The position numbers and the translations under genes were made by a program. A stretch of DNA of 64,000 nt, taken from Iris pallida (Eukaryota > Streptophyta > Magnoliopsida > Asparagales > Iridaceae). A model generated the notes under the pieces. That model was not told the origin of the DNA, did no database searches, and worked only from the letters and a program-made list of their open reading frames with translations. Positions 55,045-64,000 of the stretch are shown in pieces. The DNA lies in assembly GCA_029216955.1 (NCBI GenBank), contig JANAVB010015600.1:41289211-41353210 (forward strand). Direction: 5' to 3'. The stretch's first letter is position 1, and each line of letters opens with the position of its first letter.

Positions 55045-58000
55045 CTATGGGGAGGATGTCGTCATCCCGACGACCTGCCTGCAGTACTCAAACTTCCCCC
55101 TTGGTAGAATCTTCGTGAACATATCAGCTCCGTTGTCATCTGTATGCACCTTCTCAAGCTCCGCGTCCTTCTTCTCAACCACATCCCGTATCCAATGATA
55201 CCGGGTCTCGATATGCTTGGACCGGCTATGAAACGTCTGATTCTTCACAAGGTGGATCGCACTCTGACTGTCGCAAAGCAAAGTATACTGCTCCTGCTTC
55301 AGTCCCATTTCCTGTAACAGCTTCTTCATCCATAACAGCTCCTTGCAAGCCTCCGTTGCCGCAATGTACTCTGCCTCCGTCGTCGACAAGGCAACACACT
55401 TCTGCAACCGCGACTGCCACGACACCGCTCCTCCCACAAACATCATCACGTAGCCCGAAGTCGATCGTCTCGTGTCTACATCTCCAGCCATATCAGCGTC
55501 GGTATACCCAACCAGCTTCGGCTCGTCACCACCAAAGGAAAGTCTCCAACCGGCAGTGCCCTGAAGGTATCGTAGAATCCACTTGACCGCACTCTAATGT
55601 ACCCTTCCAGGATTTGAAAGATACCTGCTAACCGTACCAACTGCATGAGCAATATCTGGCCTCGTACACACCATAGCATACATCAGGCTTCCCACAGCTG
55701 AGGCATATGGAACCCGCTCCATATCTTCCTTTTCGTCCTCGGTAGATGGACACTGCTCCTCAGTGAGCTTAAAATGAGCCGCAAGAGGGGAACTCACTTT
55801 CTTCGACCCGTCCATCCCGAAACGCTGAAGTACCCGGTGAATGTACTTCTTTTGGGACAAGTGTAGCAGCTTGGACTCTCTCTCTCGGCTGATATCCATC
55901 CCAAGAATAGTCTTCGCTGTGCCCAAATCCTTCATAGAGAAGGCCGCGCCCAGTTGGCGCTTCAGCTCCACTATCCTAGTGGCATTCCGACCCACTAATA
56001 GCATATCATCAACATAGAGCAACAAAATGATGAAATCATCATCGGCAAAATACCTCACAAATGCACAATGATCCGACGTCGTCCGTGCATAACCATGCTC
56101 CCCCATAAACGACTCGAACTTCCTATACCATTGCCTCGGAGCCTGCTTCAGACCATACAAGCTCTTCCTCAACCGGCAGACCAAATGTGACTTGCCCTTC
56201 ACACAGAATCCCTCTGGCTGCTCCATGTACAACTCCTCCTCAAGATCACCGTGGAGGAATGCCGTCTTCATGTCCATCTGCTCGACCTCCAAGTCGAAAC
56301 TGGCTGCTAATGCTAGCACCACCCGAATAGACGAATGCTTGACGACAGGCGAAAAGATCTCATCATAATCCACGCCTTTCCGCTGAACGTAGCCTTTAAC
56401 TACCAGCTTTGCTTTATATCGAGGGCGAGTAGCATCATCCGTCTGCTTCACTCTGAACACCCATCGATTCTTCAAAGCCTTCTTGCCCTTTGGCAACCGC
56501 ACCAGATCATAAGTGGAATTGGTGTGCAAGGAACTCATCTCCTCCTGCATAGCCACCATCCACTCCTGCCTGTGTTCGTCTTCCATAGCCTCTGCAAAAC
56601 TTTCGGGCTTCCCCCCGTCAGTCAATAGCACATACTCATCCTGTGAGTATCTCGTAGATGGTCGACGATCCCTGTCACTCCTTCTCAGTGGAGCCACTGG
56701 TGCTGGCTGTATACCGACAGCCTCCTCCCCTTCAGGAACTACCTCTCCGGCATGCTCATCCTCCTGAGGGACACCCTGACCACCATCAGCAGGCTGATGA
56801 TCAAGGTTGGGAGCAACTCCATGTACCGACTCCCCCATAACTGGATCCTCTGCGATGTCCTCTAGAAACTGCTCGAAGCGAAATGACTCTAACTCAGGCA
56901 ATTCCTCAGCCTCAGAAGGCGTCTCGAAATCCTGAGTGTTGGTCATGGTCTGATCCTCGACGAACACCACGTCCCTGCTTCTGTAGAACTTTCCTTCCAC
57001 TGGGTCGTAGAGTCTATAGCCAAACTCATCCCGACCATAGCCGACAAAGACGCATCGCCTCGTCTTCGGCTCAAGTTTGGTCCTCTCGTCCTTCGGTACA
57101 TGCACGAAGGCTTTACAACCAAATGCCCGCAGGTGATTGTATGACGGCTCTTTGCCGTACCATACTTTGTCAGGCACATCACCCTGCAAAGGAGCACTAG
57201 GAGACAAATTAATAATATAAGCAGCTGTGAGAAGAGCCTCACCCCAATAACTGCCCGGCAAGTTTGCTTCTGACAGCAAACACCGCACCCTCTCTATCAG
57301 TGTCCTGTTCATGTGCTCCGCTACACCATTGAGCTGAGGTATCTTTGGCGGAGTCTTCTGGTGTCGTATCCCTTGTTCTCTGCAATACGCATCAAAGGGA
57401 CCGATGTATTCGCCGCCATTGTCGGACCGAACACACAATAACTTCTTGCCCGTCTCCCTTTCAACAGAGGCCTGAAACTCCTTGAAAGTAGGCAGCACCT
57501 GATCCTTGGTCTTTAAGGCATAGACTCAAACCTTCCTGGAATAATCATCAATAAAGGTTACAAAGTAAGAAGCACCACCAAGAGATTTTACCTTCATAGG
57601 ACCGCAGACATCCGAGTGAATCAACTCGAGCAACGCCGGCTTCCTCAAACTTGGGTGACTTTAGAAAGACACCCTATTTTGCTTCCCAGCTAAACAGTGC
57701 GTGCATTTCTCCAACTTTGTAGACTTGAGCCCTGGAATCACCTTCCTGTTTACCAAGTAGCTCATCCCCTTCTCGCTGATATGGCCGAGCCGTCTGTGCC
57801 ACAACTCGGTAGACGCATCACTGACTGCGTTCACCTCCTGTGCCCCCTCAGTGCTCCCCTCCATATAGTAGAGAACGGACTTCTTGCTTCCTCTGGCAAT
57901 CACCATCGAACCTCTGGAAAGCTTCCACTGACTGTTCCCAAAGAGACTGAAGAATCCCTCGTCATCCAACCTTCCAACCGACACCAGGTTGAAACGGATA

Positions 58001-59070
58001 TCAGGGACATGACGAACATCCTTGAGAATAAGAACCGCACCCGTCTTCGTTCTCAAATGCACATCTCCAACGGCAACCGCCTTCGACACATCTTCGTTGC
58101 CCATCTTCAATATGCCACAGTCGCCTGTCGTGTAAGTGGCAAACAGTGCCCTATTGTGAGATACATGTGCTGAAGCCCCTGAGTCCACCAGCCAAGAATT
58201 GTCATCGCAGGCGAGGTTAGTAATGACCTCATTACCTACGACGTTCACATCGCCTCCATGTACCGAGGCCGCCGCTGTAGTGTTCTCTTCTTGCTTCCCC
58301 TTGTCGCCCTTCTTCTCTCTCTTCCAAGCGAAATAATTCCGCTTGATATGGCCCTTCTTACCGCAATGGTAATGCTCTGAGTCCTCGTAACGACCCTTGG
58401 ACTTCCCCCTGCTCTTGTCTCTGCCACCACCTGGACCCCTGCTTTTGCCCCTTCCGCGGCTCTCTGAAACCAATGCCTCTGAGTGGTGGGATGTGGATGA
58501 AGTGCCCTGAGAACGTCTCTGCATCTCTTCATTCAGCACCCCGCTCTTGGCAAACTCTAGACTGACCACGCCCTCTGGAGCAGAAGCGATCATAGATACT
58601 CGTACGGTCTCCCACGAGTCTGGCAAAGTACACAGCAGCCACAGTCCCTGAACTTCGTCGTCGAATTTGACTCCCATAGAAGATAGCTGGTCAACCACGC
58701 CCTGGAACTCACTCAAGTGATCCAAAATAGACGCCCCATCCTTGTACCGCAGACCCATCATCGTTCGGATCAGGAACAACTTGTTTACCCCGGTCTTCTT
58801 CGCATACAAGGATTCCAGCTTATCCCACAATGTCTTCGCGTGCTCAAAAGCAACGTGATTGTATACGTTCTCATCAACAAACTGCCTTATGTAACCACAC
58901 ACCTGTATGTGCTCGAATGTCCAGTCCTCCTCGGATTTATTACTGGGCCTCTCGGATGCAAACACGGGTAGATGCAGCTTCTTGACAAATAGCAAATCTT
59001 TCATCTTGCTCCGCCAATAATGATAGTTTATGCCATTAAGGTTTACCATGCGCACCGGCTTCGCGTCCAT
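55045..59070 (-). pseudogene. Copia-3 gag-pol polyprotein, one frame with three stops
   Basis: From ATG at 59068-59070 (MDAKPVRMVNLNG) to 55045 the whole polyprotein lies in a single frame of 1,342 codons. It is interrupted only by TAA at 57661-57663 (Gln codon in Copia-1), TGA at 57526-57528 (Trp in Copia-1) and TAG at 55594-55596 (Trp in Copia-1). Domains in order match Copia-1: gag, zinc knuckle (HYHCGKKGHIKRNY, two Cys of the knuckle replaced), protease WLVDSGASAHVS, integrase SDNGGEY, RT LYVDDMLLVG, RNase H STTEAEYIAA. No indel disturbs the frame, so in this respect it is better preserved than Copia-1. The zinc-knuckle changes and stops make it inactive. Confidence 0.93.
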
Positions 59071-59919
59071 CTCTCCTCTCTGGTTCCTCTGTCAACTCCT
59101 GACACCCTTTGAACCCAAAGCTTTGATACCACTCTGATGGAAAAGAAACGCGGAAACCTTTCCCCAAACCGGAGAGTACCTGCGAGAGGTGTCACGACCC
59201 GCACCTACTGTGAGGGTACGGGAACGTAACAACGCCCAGCCTACGCCACAGTGTCGGCAGTAGAACGCTGTCCTAGGTCAATCATCTAACAATATAAAGG
59301 TACCTGTACAGTATATACACTCGGAATGGAGGTAACATAACAATATACAGTCTCAATCACATCTAAGGAAGAATGATGAAAATAAAAGATAGATAGATAC
59401 TGGAATAAAAGATCCACAGGATACAATCAGAGAGAAAGAGTCTAAGTGTCTACTGACATAACAAATCAGAACATCCAGCTCAATACAAGACTCTAGTACT
59501 GAAAAAAAAGAATATATACAATCTAGATCTCAAATGACAGAAAAATAGAAAAACCTAGACTAGGGAGCCTCAGTCTCTAAACTAGTAGATCAGACTGGAG
59601 ATCTGGGTCACACATGGCATCCACTGCTGCCCCATAGTAGGTATCTATGCAGGCCTCATCCTCATCCTCTGTAAAATTTTCAACAGGTCCAGTCAGGACG
59701 GGAGCGAGCACAAAACATCTCACGCAGTTTATATCGAGTTAGGAAATATAAAGCATGCAATAGAGTAAAGTACATGAAACGCTGAAAGAAGAAGATATAT
59801 GAAAAACAGTAGAGATTTGATAATAGGAAATATCTAAATACGATAAGTAAGAACTGTAAGGAACATGTGATTTTAGAGTACAATCTGGTTATGTAAACGG
59901 GCTAGGAAAATGCAATGGT

Positions 59920-60125
59920 AACTCCATTGTACGTGGGTGTACAATAGACATATACAATAGTTATACAATGTTGTACAATAGGATTTGAGTACATAACCAA
60001 TTTACTCCCCCTCCCCAATCAATACACAAGGATCTACTCCAGTTACGTTATCTTATACAATAGTGTACAATGTTATACAATGGATGTACAATGTTATACA
60101 ATAGTGTACAATGGTCTATCCCTGG
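59920..60125. repeat. Degenerate TGTACAAT / TATACAAT repeat
   Basis: More than ten copies of gtacaat or tacaatN occur with variable spacing inside the long LTR. Non-coding. Confidence 0.75.
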
Positions 60126-62329
60126 GCTCATGTGATAATGAGAGTACAATATGCACAATGAGTATACAAGGATATGGGTATTCAATAAATACAATATGGA
60201 AGTGAAAGGCACATCACAATATGTATCTAGTGAATACAAGGGGATAACATCCCAAAAGGAGATCCATATAGTACCAATCCGTGATAACAATCGTGTCAGC
60301 ATCAAGTACAGTAATCTAAAGCAAGAATGTAAATCCAGACAAGTATGAAACGGTCAGAGAATGTACTCGCCTGATATCCTGAGTGTCTGAAGAGAATATA
60401 CTGTCGGAGGAGTGGTGTCTGTCTTCTATAGAACAGTACAAGTCACAACAAGTCTAAAATGATAAAATGAAGCTCTAATATGCATTCTATATGATTCTAG
60501 GTCAATCTAGGCCAAAGTCAACTCTTGGTCAACTTGACTGGTCAAACTAGGTCAATTAGGTCAAGTCCTAGCCCAACAAGTCTACTAAGTCTCACTAGGC
60601 CTACGAAGCCTAGTCTAGCAATCACACACCAATCACAAGGCTATACAAGCCTAGACAACCATCACACATTTACCTTTAGGCTATGCCACTACGCTATCTA
60701 CATCATACCTCATTACTAGTCACACTAGGCTATATATATATATATTACACTCACATATACATGTATATAGGGAAGTTATTAAGAACTAGATTACAATTCC
60801 ATATCACACAACATATTACCTAGGTTGCATATATATAGATATATACATATATTCATATATATACATAGGGGGAATAGGTAATCAAGCAAATGGGTGTGTG
60901 TGCATGTGTCCAAGTGTATGTGTGTCATAAACATGAGTGTCAAGAAATGAAGGTGTGTGTGAATGTGAGCATGAACAGTGAATGGTGTGAGAGAGGATGA
61001 GAGTGTGTGTGAACTTGAGTGATGTGAGGGTGAGTGAATAGTGAGAGAGGGCTGTCCAATATGACAGGACCCTGTGTGTGGTTCAAAAGGTATGTAGGGG
61101 CTGTGGGGACAGGGAATTGAGGGTGTACCTAGAGTGGTTAAGGGGGTATTACCTGGCATGTAATGGACAGCAAATAGGGGCCTCTAACTATCCATTTATG
61201 GACTGAATTGGCTATGCATATGGACTGGAAGTTGGGGGCTGTCATGGGACTCAAATGGACTAAAGTTTGAAGGCTAAGGGCAGGTTTTAGGGGCTCCTAT
61301 GGGCTATAATTGCCAGGTTTAGGGGGCTGTCCTATAGGCTAATATGGCCTGAACATGGACTGTTAGGGATTGGTTTAATGACAGGTAAAGGCAAGTTTAG
61401 GGCTGAATGGGATGGCATGTGTATGTGAAACCATGTGTGTGTATGTTCAGTGTGTAATCACAGTGCAAAGAGCTATCAGGAATTAAGTAAGTTATGTGTC
61501 AATGTGTGTATCAACATACAAGTCAAAAAGGAAATGAAATCAGTCCAAATCAACATTCCATTCTCAGTTTGCAGCCCCATTTCATATTCAAAACTTAGCT
61601 AACCATGAGCTATAACATGTGGAGAAAGGTGCACAAATCTCAGGTTTAATATTTCAAGACAATGTGAAACCTCACCTGAATCTCAGGTTTAAAGGTCTCA
61701 AAAACTCAGTTTTCTTCCACAATGAATAACCAATAATATAGTTCATAATTGAACTCATAATTCAGTCCATATCAATATTTCTAGATTTATACATTGAAAA
61801 AAAACACTTAAATCAGTCCAGTCAACCATACTCAGGTTTACACATTGAAGAAACATTAATTTAGTTCAAATAGGAAGAAACCCATTTCTCAGCAAACCAA
61901 TTCGAATGTAACTTGAACAATTCTCAGTTTAAAGAATCAAGCCATTCAATACAGTAAAATAAAAGGAAATGAACTCAGACTAAAACATTGAAATCATTTA
62001 ACAGTTCATCCAAAAACTCAGTTTAACACAGCCTGTTGAACCCAATGCACAGCCAATTAACCCAAAAATCAATACATAGTTAGTAAACCTATAGGGAAAC
62101 ACATGTAGGGACTCAAAACCAAAATTTAGCAGTATTAATCATGCCAAAACAACTGTCCAAATTCGATTTCAGAAACTGGAAATTTTCAGGAAGAAAACAC
62201 ATGTATCAGTAATTTGGGTAATTAATAAACCACTATTGAAAAATCAATAAAAAGAAATTTAAAAGGTTGGTAAATTTTAAACACAAGGTGTACATGTCGT
62301 GTGAAGTGTTTGTGTCCACAAAAGTGGAC

Positions 62330-62940
62330 ACAAACGTGTCCAACAAATTAAAAATACAAAACAGTGCAAAAATCTGTACAACACAGAACAATCAGCGTGC
62401 ACGTGTTCCTCGAGTTTGTGTGCACGACACGACACGACACAACCCTCGTGGTTGTGTCCCAGTATCGACCTAGACTAGGGCTAGGGCTAGGGCACCCTGC
62501 CACGTGTCCACAATACGTGTACGAGACACGGGACACGCGTGTCAGTGCGTGATTCAACAAAAAACTGTGCAGTGTACAAAATGGTGCAGGAGCTCGTGCG
62601 TGTCCGACACGACACGTGGGGCTCTGAAACTTGGGGAGCCCCGTGTCAGTGTCGGCCCCATGCTGTGTGTCAAATCCCAAGTGTCGGGGTGGCGTGTCCG
62701 TGTCGCAATCATGCCCGAGTGGCAGGGCACGCACAGTCCCTGCGCGCGCGTGTGCACGACTGCGTGTCACGTGTCCAAAATAGCTCGACACGACACAAAC
62801 ACCACCTCAGTCAACCAGAAACCAATAAGCAATATCAAAACCTAAATTCCTATTTAAAAAATTTCCAAAAACGAGATCGAAATCCCCTCTTGGGCATTTT
62901 GACAAACACCTAGGCTGCTCCCTTGATACGTGTCCAAATG
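62330..62940 (-). promoter_or_regulatory. Cluster of ABRE-like ACGTGTC motifs in the LTR
   Basis: Five exact ACGTGTC (or GACACGT) heptamers occur at 62334, 62502, 62611, 62769 and 62928, plus many cgtgtc/gacacg pentamer runs. ACGTGKC is the known core of abscisic-acid response elements bound by bZIP factors. The cluster lies 360-970 bp downstream of the TATA box on the LTR's own strand, so a regulatory role is only a possibility; it may simply be a gacacg-rich repeat. Confidence 0.3.
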
Positions 62941-63298
62941 GACACGAAACTTAGGATACCCGACACAAAACCTATACTGATGCTTAGGGGACTCCTAGGG
63001 CTCCCTAATGATGAAGACAAAACAAATTTTCATGGAGGGATGAGGAAATTACCTATTGTTGAACTTTCCAATAAAAACCCCTATTCAAAGCTCTTCTCCT
63101 TGATGTCCCAATCCACCAATATCACCACAAACTGAAATAAAACTCCAACAACAGCAAGTATACCAGTGTTAGAACCCATTGCAACTGATTTGGGGATTTT
63201 AGGACCTAAAATGAATTTATGGTGAATTAATGAAGACAAGAACTCACCTCCTTCTAAACTTGAGCTTTCCTAAAAGAGGCAACCCTAAACTAAGAGAG

Positions 63299-63306
63299 TA
63301 TTTATA
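63299..63306 (-). promoter_or_regulatory. TATA box of the 4.7-kb LTR
   Basis: TATAAATA on the minus strand lies about 590 bp inside the LTR start and is followed by actctctta, a position comparable with the TATA box of the plus-strand LTR at 10182. Confidence 0.6.
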
Positions 63307-63897
63307 GGATGGTGTTCCCAAGGAGGATATGGTGGCTGGCCACTAAGGCTTAGGGTTAGGGTTTTGAAACTTGTCTTGGGCTTTGGGCCTAGTTATTAAA
63401 CAAATGACTTAAGGGTCACAAGTCATGGCTTGTGGTTAAATCTTTCCATTCAAAACTCAATATTCTCAAATGTTTGCACTAACTAGAGTATGGTTGACCT
63501 AACTTAACCTAGGATCTCATATCTAGTCAAGTCCAACCTAACTAGGGTTAGGTCACAAAGTCAAAGCTTAGTCAAAGTCAACCTAGTCAACCTTCAATCA
63601 AACAATTCGAAAATAAATTCTAAAAATTCCTAAAAATTCCAATAAATTCTAAAATGACCAAAATATCCTTTAGGCTAAAATATACTAATCAAATATCCTA
63701 ATCACAATGACTAGGCTCTAGGTCAACAGTCTAAGGCTACACTAGTCAAAGCACCAAAATCACAAGTCATGATTTAAATGGTTTAAAAAAAATGATTAAA
63801 AATTACCAAAAATCATATTATTAAATAAATATCATAATTAAATAAATTAAAATACAAAATTTCAAAATTACCCTCATTTTAGAAACTGGGTGTTACA

Positions 63898-64000
63898 AGT
63901 CTACCCACCTTAGAAGAATTTCGTCCTCGAAATTTAAAATGGTAGTAGTCCTTCTAGGTCAAACACCCCACAATCAGAGTCTCAATCATACCGTCAGATA
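63898..64000 (-). mobile_element. 3' end of the internal region of the Tekay-like element
   Basis: Read on the minus strand, ...cgaggacgaaattcttctaaggtgggtagact leads directly into the LTR. Only about 100 bp are inside the window; the pol gene would lie further right. Confidence 0.7.

Larger units (their letters stand above)
54225..59189 (-). mobile_element. Copia-3: sister of Copia-1, minus strand, 5' LTR truncated
   Basis: The 3' LTR (54225-55027, TGATGGAAAAG...ACTCCAACA) and coding region closely match Copia-1. The 5' LTR keeps only its inner 55 bp (59135-59189) because a Tekay-like LTR starts at 59190. The primer-binding site next to it (gctttgataccactc, 59120-59134) reads TGGTATCAAAGC on the minus strand. 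The polypurine tract adjoins 55028-55044. The left flank is tata; no target duplication can be checked because the other end is outside the window. Confidence 0.93.
59190..63897 (-). repeat. Tekay-like long LTR (4.7 kb), minus strand
   Basis: On the minus strand the LTR starts TGTAACACCCAGTTTC at 63897 and ends GGGTGCGGGTCGTGACA-like at 59190 (the + strand begins TGTCACGACCCGCACC). It is inserted in the 5' LTR of Copia-3; the candidate 5-bp target is AGAGG (59185-59189). Outside its start, at 63898-63935, come a purine tract and, on the minus strand, cgaggacgaaattcttc, the same pol-end/PPT arrangement as at 9481-9510. It contains a TATA box, GTGTC-rich sequence, tgtacaat repeats (59920-60120) and CTAGGTCAA repeats, but no gene. 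Confidence 0.82.

Noticed and set aside
60791..61159. 122-codon minus-strand frame rich in His/Thr/Pro
   Set aside because: Lies in the long LTR over a TGTGTG-rich stretch; no domain, no splice or start context.

Overview
This window looks like a repeat-dense, gene-poor block of a flowering-plant nuclear genome. Plant-specific transposon lineages dominate: Tat and Tekay-like Gypsy, Tork-like Copia, CACTA, Tourist-like MITEs and a Pack-MULE. The few host-derived coding pieces (a CIPK kinase and a CYP74 fragment) are very GC-rich, as is common in monocots. I therefore favour a monocot but cannot name the species. I found no intact host gene; every protein-coding relic carries stops, frameshifts or truncations.

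Layout. 1-3632: 3' part and 2.3-kb LTR of a Gypsy-like element inserted into the integrase of an older Tat-lineage Gypsy element. 3633-7574: rest of the Tat element, with the integrase end (one in-frame TAG), tandem-repeat arrays and an antisense additional ORF that has a recognisable 81-bp intron. 7575-15928: a Tekay-like long-LTR element (5' LTR remnant, about 1.3 kb of non-coding internal DNA, apparent 6.4-kb 3' LTR) inserted in the Tat element. 15929-about 17170: probable 3' LTR of the Tat element. 17283-19865 (-): eight-exon plant mobile domain (PMD/MAIN-like) pseudogene. 20178-23949: complete non-autonomous CACTA element with a TGA target duplication, inserted just upstream of the PMD gene. 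24000-24150: GGCGCC hairpins. 25163-25848: C-terminal fragment of a second CIPK copy. 26642-32896: Tourist-like MITE split by a young Copia element (Copia-1, 26705-32451, TSD TTTGG). 34559-35907 (-): CIPK pseudogene. 36368-43843: old Copia element (Copia-2, TSD AAAAG). 43999-46382: two MITE-like elements. 46813-49081: Harbinger-like element filled by about 1.8 kb of T/G-rich minisatellite. 49249-50228: Pack-MULE (9-bp TSD AACCTAGGT) carrying a CYP74 (allene oxide synthase / hydroperoxide lyase family) fragment. 50556-51234: foldback MITE and a 92-bp-arm palindrome of a tRNA-like sequence, both bounded by (TA)n. 51241-51607: LINE reverse-transcriptase tail, cut by a second CACTA end. 53120-53432: 150-bp-arm inverted repeat. 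54225-59189: Copia-3, same family as Copia-1, with its 5' LTR cut by a 4.7-kb Tekay-like LTR (59190-63897, minus strand) whose internal region runs off the window.

The genes do not form a pathway. The region reads as successive nested insertions, and the order can be partly dated from them: Tat before both Gypsy insertions, PMD gene before CACTA, MITE before Copia-1, Copia-3 before the right-hand Tekay LTR. The premature stops I could assign are mostly Trp or Gln codons changed by G-to-A or C-to-T, the pattern expected from deamination of methylated cytosine in silenced DNA.

Best candidates for something under-described are the spliced antisense ORF of the Tat element, the tRNA-like palindrome between TA tracts, the CYP74 Pack-MULE, the strand-asymmetric T/G minisatellite in a Harbinger-like element, and the GCCGCAT arrays found in two unrelated neighbouring LTRs. 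Alignments and copy identities quoted here were judged by eye.
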